Positions 15,937-24,710 of a stretch of DNA of 64,000 nt are shown one piece after another. Origin of the DNA: DASQPR01 sp963831705. Lineage in GTDB: Bacteria > Actinomycetota > Actinomycetes > Mycobacteriales > Micromonosporaceae. Within the stretch, counting starts at the first letter, position 1. Every line of letters begins with the position of its first letter. The DNA lies in NCBI GenBank assembly GCA_963831705.1, contig CAWHRE010000010.1, positions 310,001 to 374,000 of the forward strand. The letters are read 5' to 3'. The translations under genes were made by a program, and so were the position numbers. Under the pieces are notes generated by a model. That model was not told the origin of the DNA, made no database searches, and saw only the letters and a program-made list of their open reading frames with translations.

Positions 15937-17327
15937 CCGCGAACCTGCCCGGCATCACGCAGTCCATCGGCAACATCCCAGGTTCGATACCTCGAACCCT
16001 TGACGAGCACGACGTCCCCCGGCCGCAGTTCCTCGCGGACGAGCGCGAGAGCCACGCTTTGATCTGGCACCGCCACCGATGATCCTTTCCAGTTCGGGAC
16101 CGACTCGGCACCGCGATGGATCGGCTCGGCGAGGTCGCCGACCGCGATCAGCCGGTCGACGCCGAGGCAGGCGGCCAGCTCGCCGACGCCCTCGTGGCCG
16201 GACCGCTCGTCGTCGCCCAACTCGGCCATGTAGCCGAGAACGGCGATGCGACGGCGTCCGTTCGCAAGGGCGCTCAGCGCGTGCAGCGCGGCCGCCATCG
16301 ATGCCGGGTTCGCGTTGTACGAGTCGTCGATGACCGTGACACCGTCGGCGCGGTCGTAGACATCCATCCTTCGTGTGGAAAGCGGCCGTAAATCGGCTAA
16401 AGCTTCCGCCAGGTCGGCCAATGGCAGCCCGGCGGCACGACCCACGGCAGCCGCCGCGAGCGCATTGCCGACTTGGTGACGACCGATCACGCCGAGTTGA
16501 ACGGCGGCGGTGCCGTCCGGCGTGACCAGCTGAAATCCGGGACGGCCGCGGTCGTCGAGCACGACGTCGCGCGCTTGGATCTCCGCATCCGGTGCTTCAC
16601 CGACCAGAACCACGCGCGCGCGCGTTCGATCGGCCATCGCGCGTACTCGGGGATCGTCCGCATTGAGCACTGCCAACCCGTCGGCCGGCAGCGCCTCGAC
16701 CAGCTCACCCTTCGCGAGCGCGATGTTCTCCACCGAGCCGAACTCGCCGATGTGCGCGACGCCGACGTTGATCACGATGCCGATCCGGGGCGGGGCGATC
16801 TCGCAGAGGTCGCGGATGTGACCGATGCCGCGCGCGCCCATCTCCAGCACGAGCCACGCCGTGGCCTCGTCCGCTTTCAACACCGTGTACGGGAAGCCGA
16901 GCTCGTTGTTCTGCGAGCCGGCCGGCGCGATCGTCGGACCGACGCGCGCCAGCACCTGCCCCAGATAGTCCTTGGTCGTGGTCTTGCCGCTCGATCCGGT
17001 GAGGCCGACCACCGTCGTGCCGCCGAGCCGATCCACCACAATCCGGGCCAGCTTCGCGACCGCGGTCAGAGGATCGGCGACAACGACCGTCGGAAGCTCC
17101 GGGAGCGGCCGCTGCCCGATCGCCGCGACGGCGCCGGCCGCAACGGCCGCGGCGCCGAAGTCGTGACCGTCCACGCGTTCGCCGATGAACGCCAGGAACA
17201 GCCCGCCGCCGGTGATTTTGCGGGTGTCGTACTCGACCGGGCCGGTGATCTCCGTTTCGCCCGCATCGGCCGGCACCGGTACGCCGTCCACCGCCTCCGC
17301 GATCTCGGCCAGCGTCATCCGGATCAT
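15933..17327 (-). CDS. murF: UDP-N-acetylmuramoyl-tripeptide--D-alanyl-D-alanine ligase
   Basis: Adds D-Ala-D-Ala to complete the pentapeptide. A 464-residue Mur ligase with the ATP loop VGLTGSSGKTTTKD, the NNELGFPYTVLKADE block, LVLEMGARGIGHI, and the ligase-domain VIDDSYNANPASM, RRIAVLGYMAELGD and VLVKGSRYR. Overlaps murE by 4 bases. No ddl gene lies in this cluster, so D-Ala-D-Ala is made elsewhere. Confidence 0.97.
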   Translation of the reverse strand: MIRMTLAEIAEAVDGVPVPADAGETEITGPVEYDTRKITGGGLFLAFIGERVDGHDFGAAAVAAGAVAAIGQRPLPELPTVVVADPLTAVAKLARIVVDRLGGTTVVGLTGSSGKTTTKDYLGQVLARVGPTIAPAGSQNNELGFPYTVLKADEATAWLVLEMGARGIGHIRDLCEIAPPRIGIVINVGVAHIGEFGSVENIALAKGELVEALPADGLAVLNADDPRVRAMADRTRARVVLVGEAPDAEIQARDVVLDDRGRPGFQLVTPDGTAAVQLGVIGRHQVGNALAAAAVGRAAGLPLADLAEALADLRPLSTRRMDVYDRADGVTVIDDSYNANPASMAAALHALSALANGRRRIAVLGYMAELGDDERSGHEGVGELAACLGVDRLIAVGDLAEPIHRGAESVPNWKGSSVAVPDQSVALALVREELRPGDVVLVKGSRYRTWDVADGLRDAGQVRG

Positions 17328-18898
17328 GAGCGCTCGGCCCGCTCGGTCAGCGCGGCCGCCAGCTCGACCCGATCATCAAAGGGATGCATTTCGCCGGAGA
17401 TCTCCTGACCTCGCTCGTGACCCTTGCCGAGCAGCGCGATCACGTCACCGTCGGAGGCCCGGCGGACCGCCTCGGTGATCGCTGCTCGACGGCCGTCCAC
17501 CTCGACGATCTCGGTCCCACCCAGCCGGTCAGCGGCGGCTGCGACCGCACCACGCAGCACTTCGGCCCGGATCACTGCCGGATCCTCGGTTCGCGGATTG
17601 TCGTCGGTCACGATCAGCAGGTCCGACCCTCGCGCCGCAGCGGCGCCCATCACCGGCCGCTTCTGCCGATCCCGGTCGCCGCCCGCGCCGAGGACGCAGA
17701 TCAGCTTGTTCGGCCCCATCTCGCGAAGAGCGGCGAGCGCCGCCACAATCGCGTCCGATTTGTGGGCGTAGTCGACCACGCCGGTGATCTCGCCGGGCGC
17801 GTCCACTCGCTCCAACCGCCCCGGTACGCCGAGGCAGGCCGCGATGCCGTTCGCGGCGGTCTGCGGGTCCACCCCGATCGACGTGAGGCAGGCGAGCGCC
17901 AGCAGTGCGTTTGCCACGTTGTGCCGGCCGGGCAGGCTGACGCCGGCCTTGACGGCAAGACCGCCCGGCCCGTACGCGACGAAGTGCTGCTCGAAACGAT
18001 CGGCGGTGATGTAGGCCGCTCGCCAGGTCGCGTCGGGATCACCGTTCGCCGAGTACGTGACGGTGTCCGGCGTACGCAACGGGAGCAGCGCATCGTCATC
18101 CGCATTCAGTACCTCGGCGTCGCAGCGGCCGTCGAACAACAGCGCCTTCGCCGCGAAATAGTCGTCCGCGTCCTTGTGGAAATCGAGATGGTCGGAGCCG
18201 AAGTTGGTGTAGCCGCCGACCGCGAACCGGACGCCACCGACCCTGCCGAGCGCGAGCGCGTGGCTCGATACCTCCATCACGATCGACGTGACGCCGCGTT
18301 CCACCGCGGTGGCGAACAGCGCGTGCAGGTCGGTCGCTTCCGGAGTGGTCCGGACGCTGTCGATCACGACGTCGCCGAGCCGGGTTTCCACGGTGCCGAT
18401 CAGACCGGTCACGTGACCGGCGGCGCGCAGACCGGACTCGATCAGGTAGGCGGTCGAGGTTTTGCCGGCCGTACCGGTGATGCCGATGATCGTCAGCTCG
18501 CGCGACGGGTACCCGTAGATCGCCGACGCCACTTCGCCCAGCACGGCCCGAGGATCGCGTACGACCAGCGCGGGCAGGCCGACTTCGGTCGCCGCCGCGA
18601 CACCGGCGGCATCGGTGAGGACGGCCACCGCACCGGCTCGCTCGGCGGCGGCGATGAACCGGGCGCCATGGGCCTTCGCGCCGGGCAGCGCGGCGAACAG
18701 ATCGCCCGGCCGGACCGAGTCACTCGCGTGCGTGATGCCGGTGACGACCGTCAACACGTCGGTCGGATCGGTGATCCCGGCATCCAGCGGATCGGCGTCC
18801 GCGATCACCGGATCACCGGCACCGAGGGCCTCGATGATGGCGGCGAGATCGACCAGAGAGCGCGGTGTCGTCGCGCGAGGACGTGGATAGCCGGGCAC
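17324..18898 (-). CDS. murE: UDP-N-acetylmuramoyl-L-alanyl-D-glutamate--2,6-diaminopimelate ligase
   Basis: Adds the third stem residue. A 524-residue Mur ligase with the ATP loop GITGTAGKTSTAYL, the TTPEATDL block, EVSSHAL, FTNFGSDHLDFH-like YTNFGSDHLDFHKD, and DYAHKSDAIV. The DNPR motif in VTDDNPRTED is the marker of meso-diaminopimelate (rather than lysine) specificity, so the organism should have DAP-type peptidoglycan. The start is GTG at 18898, close behind the ftsI stop (61 bp). Confidence 0.97.
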   Translation of the reverse strand: MPGYPRPRATTPRSLVDLAAIIEALGAGDPVIADADPLDAGITDPTDVLTVVTGITHASDSVRPGDLFAALPGAKAHGARFIAAAERAGAVAVLTDAAGVAAATEVGLPALVVRDPRAVLGEVASAIYGYPSRELTIIGITGTAGKTSTAYLIESGLRAAGHVTGLIGTVETRLGDVVIDSVRTTPEATDLHALFATAVERGVTSIVMEVSSHALALGRVGGVRFAVGGYTNFGSDHLDFHKDADDYFAAKALLFDGRCDAEVLNADDDALLPLRTPDTVTYSANGDPDATWRAAYITADRFEQHFVAYGPGGLAVKAGVSLPGRHNVANALLALACLTSIGVDPQTAANGIAACLGVPGRLERVDAPGEITGVVDYAHKSDAIVAALAALREMGPNKLICVLGAGGDRDRQKRPVMGAAAARGSDLLIVTDDNPRTEDPAVIRAEVLRGAVAAAADRLGGTEIVEVDGRRAAITEAVRRASDGDVIALLGKGHERGQEISGEMHPFDDRVELAAALTERAERS

Positions 18899-18959
18899 GC
18901 CGTCAGACCCTACCCGGCCTCATCGAGCGCGCAATACATGACGTCCTCCATGGGGCCCG

Positions 18960-21158
18960 CTATTTCACGGTTAGCTGGAAGTTGGGGGCTTTGTCGGCGG
19001 TGGCCGGCACCCGGTAGTGCTCGAGCGTGAACGTCATCATGTCCCGGAACGCCGGCGCCGCCCACTGACCGCCGGAACCGCTCGGGACATGTGCGAACAC
19101 GCCGATCACGTACTGCGGGTTCGACGCCGGGGCCATGCCGATGAACGAGATCGCGTACCCGGGCAGGTAGCTGCCGTTGAGGTACTGGCGTCCGGTGCCG
19201 GTCTTGCCGGCGATCACGTACCCCTTGACGGCGGCATCGGTGGCGGTCGCGCCCTTGACCGTGGTGACGGCCTCCAGATCGGTGCGCAGTTCGGCGGCGA
19301 CCGCCGGGGTCAGCACCTCGTGCGAACTCGCCGCCGGGCCGGGCGTCGCCTTGCCGTCCGGCCCGATCGTGGCCTTGACGATGTGCGGCTGAATCCACGT
19401 GCCGTTGTTCGCGATCGCGCTGTACGCCGCGGTCATCTGCAGCGGCGTCGCGGCCAGGCCCTCGCCGATCGGGATCGATCCCCAGCTCGTCGAGGTCCAC
19501 TGCGACGGCGGCAGCAGGTCACCGGCGGCCTCACCCTGTACGCCCTCGCCGGTTGCCGCGCCGAGCCCGAACAGGTGCTGGTACTGGTAAATCGTGGCCG
19601 AGCTGAGATGGCTCGCGATGTTGATCGTGCCGAGGTTCGACGAGTACGCCAGGATCCCCGGGAGGGTGATCTTGGTCCCCTTCGGGAACGGCTCGTCATC
19701 CCGGTAGTACGTATCGCCGATCTTTATCGGGCTGGCCGGCAGCGTGACGGTGGCATTCGGCGCGATGGCACCGGTGTTCAGAGCGGCGCCGATCGCGACG
19801 ATCTTCGCGCTCGATCCCGGGTCGACCGTGATCTGCGTGGCCGCGTCCTTGTACGCGCTCGCCGGATAGTTCGCGTACGCGTCCGCCCGGTACGTCGGGT
19901 AGCTGGCCTGGGCGAGCACCTCGCCGGTATGGACGTCCATCACGACGGCGGCACCGAAGTCGGCATTCGCCGCCGTCATCCGGGAGTACAGGATCTGCTG
20001 CACCTGGTACTGCAGGTCGCTGTCGATCGTGAGTTCCAGCGAGGATCCGGGACGAGCGGGTGTGACCTGGTCGTAGCCGCCGGGCAGCTTCGTGATCAGA
20101 TTGCCGTTGCCGATTTCGTACGTTTCCTGGCCGTTCTTACCGGCCAGCAGCGCGTTGTCGGTGTACTCGAGGCCGGCCAGCCCGGTCTGATCGGTGCCGA
20201 CGAACCCGATCAGGTTCGCCGCCAGGTCATGTCCGGGATTGACCCGCAGCTGGTCCAGTCCTTCGCCGATGCCCGCCAGGTCGAGCGCCATCACCGCGTT
20301 CGCGGTCGGGATCGTCATGCCGCGTGCCAGGTACACGAATTCGTTCTTCGACCCGTCCTTCTGCGTCGTATCCGTCAGCTTCGGCAGGAGCTGATCCACC
20401 GGTACGGCCAGCAGATCGCGCAACTTCGTCGCGGTCAGCGTCGGATTCACGACACGCGACGGGTCGGCGTAGATGTACCGCGCCTCAACGCTCTGGGCCA
20501 GCACGTCGCCGTTGCGGTCAAGAATCGAACCGCGTGCGGCGGGCAGCACCTCGTGGGTGAGCCGATCGCGCAGACCCGCAGCGGCGAACGCGCGTCCGTC
20601 ACTGAGCTGCAACTCGATCAGCCGGCCGCCGAGCGTGGCGAAGACCAGCAGGATGATGACGGTACCGAGGCGCAGCCTCCGATTCGGCTTGAAGCGGCCG
20701 AGCGGCGCGAGCGGCTTGCGGAACGGGTTCGACAACTTCGGCCGAGCCGCGGGCTTTCTCGTGACTGTTCTCGTGGCTGTTCTCGATTTGCCCTCCGCCC
20801 GGGCCGATCCGTGGGGTACGGATCGGCTCGGGCGACGGTTTGCCGACTGAGACGGCGCTGTCGCAGCGTCCGCCCCACCCGCGACCAAACGCAGGTTGGG
20901 ACGTCGCGCGTCCGGCGCCGGCTCAGCCGGCGGTTGGCGACTCTGCGTAGAGTCGCGGTCCGCGGCCAGTCCGTTCTCCCGTACGGTTCGGCCGCGTGGT
21001 GTGTATGCGCGCGCCTGTGAGATCGCTCCACGGCCGGTGCCGCCCGCGCCGGGCGAGCGCGGTTGCAGTGGAGGAACCACAGGTGCTTTAGGGGTACGCC
21101 GAGCCCGGCGCCCGTCTCCGGAGGGGTTGTCGCCGGCGCCGCCGGTCCGGTCGGTCAT
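18960..21158 (-). CDS. ftsI: FtsI/PBP3-type class B penicillin-binding protein
   Basis: A 732-residue septal transpeptidase that crosslinks new septal peptidoglycan with FtsW. A long Arg/Pro-rich cytoplasmic tail (about 155 residues) precedes one transmembrane helix (LGTVIILLVFATLGGRLIEL). The PBP dimerisation domain follows (RGSILDRNGDVLAQSVEARYI). The active-site motifs are S449-S-A-K, S506-S-N and K652-TGTG. No PASTA repeats are present. I chose the ATG at 21158 (MTDRTGGAGD); the open frame extends to 21389 but that part overlaps the FtsL-like gene and reads as Arg-rich shadow. Confidence 0.96.
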   Translation of the reverse strand: MTDRTGGAGDNPSGDGRRARRTPKAPVVPPLQPRSPGAGGTGRGAISQARAYTPRGRTVRENGLAADRDSTQSRQPPAEPAPDARRPNLRLVAGGADAATAPSQSANRRPSRSVPHGSARAEGKSRTATRTVTRKPAARPKLSNPFRKPLAPLGRFKPNRRLRLGTVIILLVFATLGGRLIELQLSDGRAFAAAGLRDRLTHEVLPAARGSILDRNGDVLAQSVEARYIYADPSRVVNPTLTATKLRDLLAVPVDQLLPKLTDTTQKDGSKNEFVYLARGMTIPTANAVMALDLAGIGEGLDQLRVNPGHDLAANLIGFVGTDQTGLAGLEYTDNALLAGKNGQETYEIGNGNLITKLPGGYDQVTPARPGSSLELTIDSDLQYQVQQILYSRMTAANADFGAAVVMDVHTGEVLAQASYPTYRADAYANYPASAYKDAATQITVDPGSSAKIVAIGAALNTGAIAPNATVTLPASPIKIGDTYYRDDEPFPKGTKITLPGILAYSSNLGTINIASHLSSATIYQYQHLFGLGAATGEGVQGEAAGDLLPPSQWTSTSWGSIPIGEGLAATPLQMTAAYSAIANNGTWIQPHIVKATIGPDGKATPGPAASSHEVLTPAVAAELRTDLEAVTTVKGATATDAAVKGYVIAGKTGTGRQYLNGSYLPGYAISFIGMAPASNPQYVIGVFAHVPSGSGGQWAAPAFRDMMTFTLEHYRVPATADKAPNFQLTVK

Positions 21159-21162
21159 CCGG

Positions 21163-21876
21163 CTATTCCCCGCCCCCGTTGGTGGACGCAGTGGTGGACG
21201 GCGGCGTTGATCCCGACGGCGATGCAGGCGTTGATGCGGGTACCTTCGCCGGTGCCGACGCGCCCAGTGAGGGCACGTTGGACGGTGCGCCCTGTGCCGT
21301 GACGCTCGTCGCCGCCGTGGCCGGCTGCGGCAGCCCGTACACCTTGCCGTTGGGGAGCTGGATGTAGGCGAGCGTCCCGGCCGGGACAAGGCCGAGCATC
21401 TTCGCGGCCGCGACCAGGTTGCCCGGCGACTGCTGCTCGGCCAGCTGCTGCTTGATCGACGCCTCCTGCTGGTTCAGTCCGGCCTGCTGAGCCTGCAGAT
21501 TGTTGAGCCGGAACTGATTCGCGTTGATCTTCGCGGTCAGTACCAGGATGCCGACCACACCAGCCACCACCAGGACGCACAGCATCGCGACGAACGGCGC
21601 CCGGGCAACCTTGACCGGCATCGGTGGCGCCACCCGCAGACGGCGCCGGGACTCGATGTCGATCCGGCCGGCTTCGCGATCGGCGATCCGATTCGCCGAG
21701 CGACGGTCGGCGGCTTCGCGCTCCGCAGCGGAACGCGTACGCAGCGGCTCGTCCCCCGCCCCGTCAAGCGGGAGGTCCACATAGTCCGGCTGTAGCGCGG
21801 AGCTGCCTACCGTCGGGTACGCCGAAGCGATGCGCTTCGGGCTGCGGGTGGGGCGTGCCGGCGGGGTTGGGGTCAT
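21163..21876 (-). CDS. FtsL-like septum-formation protein
   Basis: A 237-residue bitopic protein in the ftsL position between rsmH and ftsI. A 90-residue basic cytoplasmic part is followed by a transmembrane helix at about residues 95-116 (FVAMLCVLVVAGVVGILVLT). A short leucine-zipper-like coiled coil follows (RLNNLQAQQAGLNQQEASIKQQ), then PGNLVAAAKMLGLVPAGTLAYIQLPNG, which resembles FtsL/DivIC and septum formation initiator proteins. The Pro/Ser/Thr-rich tail is extracellular. The start overlaps the rsmH stop (ATGA). Function is inferred from position and topology; FtsL is poorly conserved. Confidence 0.85.
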   Translation of the reverse strand: MTPTPPARPTRSPKRIASAYPTVGSSALQPDYVDLPLDGAGDEPLRTRSAAEREAADRRSANRIADREAGRIDIESRRRLRVAPPMPVKVARAPFVAMLCVLVVAGVVGILVLTAKINANQFRLNNLQAQQAGLNQQEASIKQQLAEQQSPGNLVAAAKMLGLVPAGTLAYIQLPNGKVYGLPQPATAATSVTAQGAPSNVPSLGASAPAKVPASTPASPSGSTPPSTTASTNGGGE

Positions 21877-22904
21877 CGCTCGCCCTTCGTCTTTGGTCCT
21901 GATTTCATTACTGGTTTTGGTGCGGGAGGGGTGTCGGGAAGCCGTTCGATCGCGCGGAGCTTGACCGACGCGGCCCGGGGGTTCGAAGCGACCTCATCTT
22001 CACTCGGCCCCTCCGCACCGCGGGTGAGCATTCGGAATTTTGGCCCCATACCTGGCAGTTCGACCGGTAGGTCTATCGGACTTGTGGACTGGGTTCGTGG
22101 TGTCATGGCCTGCTTCGTGATCCGGTCCTCCAGCGAGTGGTAGGACATGACCACGACGCGGCCACCCGGCGCGAGCGCGTCGAGCGCGGCCGGCAGCGCC
22201 GATTCCAGTGCCGCCAGCTCGCGGTTGACCTCGATCCGGATGCCCTGGAAGCTGCGCTTTGCCGGATGCCCGCCGGTCCGCCGGGTCGCCGCCGGGATCG
22301 CGTCCCGGACCAGATCCGACAGCACAGCCGAGCTGGTGATCCGGGCCTTCGCGCGCTCTCGCACGATCGACGCCGCGACCCGGCTCGCGAACTTCTCCTC
22401 GCCATAAACCCGCAGTACGCGCGCGAGGTCGGCGGTCGAGTAGTCGTTCACGACCTGTTCCGCGGTAATCCCCCGGCTCTGATCCATCCGCATGTCCAGC
22501 GGTGCGTCCTGCGAATAGGCAAAGCCGCGATCCGCGTCATCGAGCTGCAGCGACGAGACGCCGAGGTCGAACAACGCACCGTCGATCTCGGTATAACCGA
22601 GACGCTTTAGCACGTCCGGCAACTCGTCATAGACGGCGTGGACCAGATGGGTCCGATCCTTGTACGCGGCCAACCGTGCGGTCGACCGCTCCAGCGCCTG
22701 CGTATCGCGGTCGAGTCCGATGAGGACCAGGCGCGGGTGCGCGGCGAGGACAGCTGCGGCGTGCCCGCCGAGACCGAGCGTGGCATCGACGTACACGGCG
22801 TCGCGATCGGCTGCAGCGGGTGCGGACAGGGCCGGAGCGAGGAGTTCGAGGCAGCGATCGAGCAGCACCGGGACGTGCGCCCCCGACCGCTCGTTCGTAC
22901 TCAT
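21873..22904 (-). CDS. rsmH: 16S rRNA (cytosine1402-N4)-methyltransferase
   Basis: RsmH (MraW) methylates N4 of C1402 in the 16S rRNA decoding centre. A 343-residue protein with HVPVLLDRCLELL, the SAM-binding YVDATLGLGGHAAAVL, the DGALFDLGVSSLQLDDADRGFAY block, the PLDMRMDQ motif and the C-terminal VMSYHSLEDRITKQAM. Second gene of the dcw cluster, 128 bp after mraZ. Confidence 0.97.
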   Translation of the reverse strand: MSTNERSGAHVPVLLDRCLELLAPALSAPAAADRDAVYVDATLGLGGHAAAVLAAHPRLVLIGLDRDTQALERSTARLAAYKDRTHLVHAVYDELPDVLKRLGYTEIDGALFDLGVSSLQLDDADRGFAYSQDAPLDMRMDQSRGITAEQVVNDYSTADLARVLRVYGEEKFASRVAASIVRERAKARITSSAVLSDLVRDAIPAATRRTGGHPAKRSFQGIRIEVNRELAALESALPAALDALAPGGRVVVMSYHSLEDRITKQAMTPRTQSTSPIDLPVELPGMGPKFRMLTRGAEGPSEDEVASNPRAASVKLRAIERLPDTPPAPKPVMKSGPKTKGER

Positions 22905-23032
22905 CTGTCGACCCCCTCGACGTGCCCCGTACGGTCAGATCCCCATCCGCTCTCACACTCGCCTGGCTCCGGGGAAGAGGAGCCAGGTGAGGCGAGCGCG
23001 GGTGGAGATCTCGCCGTACGGAACGAAAATCC

Positions 23033-23464
23033 CTACAAACTTCCTGGAAGGACCCCCTCCTCGATGCCGGCGAAAGCGTCTTCGCTGTCGGCCAGGTAGG
23101 TTTCCCAGGCTTGCTTGTCCCAGACCTCGACGCGCGAACTCGCACCGATCACGACCAGGTCGCGATCGAGCGCTGCGTACTCGCGTAGGTGAGCAGGAAT
23201 GGTGACCCGTCCTTGCTTGTCCGGAACTTCGTCGTGCGCACTTGCAAAGAACACCCGGCTGTACGCCCGAGCGGCCTTGTGTGTCATCGGCTGTTCCCGC
23301 AGCTGCCCGGCGATCCGGGCGAACTCCGACGCCGGGAACACGTAGAGGCAGCGCTCCTGCCCTTTCGTGATCACGACACCGCCGGCGAGCTCTTCGCGGA
23401 ATTTCGCCGGCAGGATCAGTCGACCTTTTTCGTCGAGGCGCGGTGTGTGGGTGCCGAGGAACAT
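23033..23464 (-). CDS. mraZ: MraZ, transcriptional regulator of the dcw cluster
   Basis: A 143-residue double SpoVT/AbrB-like DNA-binding protein that binds in front of its own operon. It begins FLGTHTPRLDEKGRLILPAKFRE and has the second half DKQGRVTIPAHLREYAALDRDLVVIGA. I prefer the ATG at 23464 because a GGAGG sits 8 bases upstream; a GTG three codons earlier also exists. The upstream GTGGR repeats (23495-23539) are the likely operator. Confidence 0.96.
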   Translation of the reverse strand: MFLGTHTPRLDEKGRLILPAKFREELAGGVVITKGQERCLYVFPASEFARIAGQLREQPMTHKAARAYSRVFFASAHDEVPDKQGRVTIPAHLREYAALDRDLVVIGASSRVEVWDKQAWETYLADSEDAFAGIEEGVLPGSL

Positions 23465-23494
23465 TGCACCCACCTCCGAGCCTCGCCAGTGAGG

Positions 23495-23539
23495 CCCACT
23501 CTACTCCACAACGCTCCACTTCTGATCGAAAATACCCAC
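23495..23539 (-). promoter_or_regulatory. Phased GTGGR repeats, likely MraZ operator
   Basis: On the minus strand the pentamer GTGGG or GTGGA occurs four times with its first base at 23539, 23519, 23509 and 23499, i.e. at spacings of 20, 10 and 10 bp, all on the same DNA face. MraZ proteins are known to bind direct repeats of TGGG/GTGGG-type boxes with 10-bp period in front of mraZ, so this is the expected site. The array lies 30-75 bp upstream of the mraZ start. Confidence 0.75.
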
Positions 23540-23731
23540 GGCGAGTTGTCCGTTGCACGACGAATTGCCAGGTCAATCGGGTTCCGTACGAAGTGGAGGG
23601 TGAAACGTCGCTGGCGTGGCGCGACCGATGCATCGCGCGGGATAACTACGACATTTGACGCGTTTTTCGAGGTCGCACCGGGTCCGTGCCACGCCGGTGG
23701 AGTAAAAGGGAGGTCGCGTCGTACAACCCCC

Positions 23732-23792
23732 GTTGATCCTGGAGTTAGTTAGCGCTTCGACGGCGTGTCGTGCGAATAACTCCAGGATCAAC
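23732..23792 (+). repeat. Palindromic repeat family 1, copy 2 (61 bp)
   Basis: A 61-bp element with perfect 16-bp arms (gttgatcctggagtta and its complement) around a 29-base centre with the core cgacggcgtgtcg. Here the stem is extended outwards by the flanks caacccc/ggggttg, giving about 24 paired positions with one mismatch. Located between the mraZ control region and the terminator of the ACT-domain gene. Confidence 0.92.
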
Positions 23793-23810
23793 CGGGGTTG
23801 GGAATAAAGA

Positions 23811-23860
23811 GCTTGCCGGTGGCTCGCGCGACGTCATTGTCACGTGAGCCACCGGCAAGC
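23811..23860 (-). terminator. Hairpin terminator after the ACT-domain gene
   Basis: A perfect 15-bp stem (gcttgccggtggctc at 23811-23825 with its complement at 23846-23860) and a 20-base loop. On the minus strand it is followed by TCTTTATTCC, a T-rich run in a GC-rich setting. It lies 65 bp downstream of the stop of the ACT-domain gene. Confidence 0.75.
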
Positions 23861-23924
23861 CAGGGGCGTCCACGTCGGCGACGCTGCCGGAGCGGACGGA
23901 ATGAGCGGGGTGTCTGGGCAGGTC

Positions 23925-24497
23925 TTATGCGGCGTCGGACTCCGCAGGCGGTACGGACGGACGGGGTCGCTTCCGGGCGGCCAGGACCTCATTCGCCACA
24001 TCGACGAGGGCCCGGGCCCGTGCGTACTCGGCGGGCGTGAACGCCGGCGCCGGTCGCTCGATCAGCAAGCCGCCACCGTTCGGGGCCTTGAGTTGCATGC
24101 GGTTCGCGGTGAAGCCGGGCCGGACGTCGTCGTCGGACGGCACCGACCGTACGGTGACGGCCAGCAACACGCTCTCCAGCGCGGCCGGCAACTGCTCGGG
24201 GTCGCGGATGAGCCAGGTGGCCGCGCCCAGCACTTCGGTCGGCGGGTCGACGAGGTGGCGCGCTTCGGTTCGGCGTACCCACACGTCCCGACCGCGCCCC
24301 TTGACCACCGCGGCGACCAATTCATCCTCCGTAAGGTCGTTCGGCGCGTCGACGAGGAAATCGTCGACGGCGCCCGCTTCCGTACCGTGCACCTGGACCG
24401 ACAGTATGTTGACGGACTTCAGAGCCAGGCTCGCGGTCAGTACGGCCAGGAAGCCGGGTCGATCGTCGACCGTTGTTCGCAACCGCCACAACGCCAT
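23925..24497 (-). CDS. ACT-domain protein
   Basis: A 190-residue protein with an N-terminal ACT domain (ALWRLRTTVDDRPGFLAVLTASLALKSVNILSVQVHG, then DDFLVDAP) of the kind that binds amino acids and controls metabolic enzymes. A second, less clear regulatory half follows and the tail is Pro/Arg-rich. No catalytic domain is attached. The ATG at 24497 has GAGGAG 7 bases upstream; the longer open frame to 24569 lacks such a site. The ligand is unknown. Confidence 0.82.
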   Translation of the reverse strand: MALWRLRTTVDDRPGFLAVLTASLALKSVNILSVQVHGTEAGAVDDFLVDAPNDLTEDELVAAVVKGRGRDVWVRRTEARHLVDPPTEVLGAATWLIRDPEQLPAALESVLLAVTVRSVPSDDDVRPGFTANRMQLKAPNGGGLLIERPAPAFTPAEYARARALVDVANEVLAARKRPRPSVPPAESDAA

Positions 24498-24710
24498 TGA
24501 CGTCTCCTCGCTGCATGGAGCGAAATCGACTCCCGCATGAACGGGCTTCAACGACGAAGCTGCGTCCATGGTGAATATCGACCATTACGCTCAAATTTCT
24601 ACCTGGTTGCAATGCGACTTCGTGGCGGAATGAAAGGAAGATCGTTCCGGCAGCGTCGCGGGGGAAAGTTACCCCTTCATCGTGACGCGGATCCCGGCGG
24701 ATGGCGACCG

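Larger units (their letters stand above)
23465..23924. other. 460-bp intergenic region: mraZ control region, repeat copy 2, terminator
   Basis: No gene is supported. From the left it holds the mraZ ribosome-binding site and phased operator-like repeats, then on the minus strand a TTGACC box around 23570 that could be part of the dcw promoter. Next come palindromic repeat copy 2 (23732-23792) and a large hairpin (23811-23860) that probably ends the ACT-domain gene. Confidence 0.7.
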
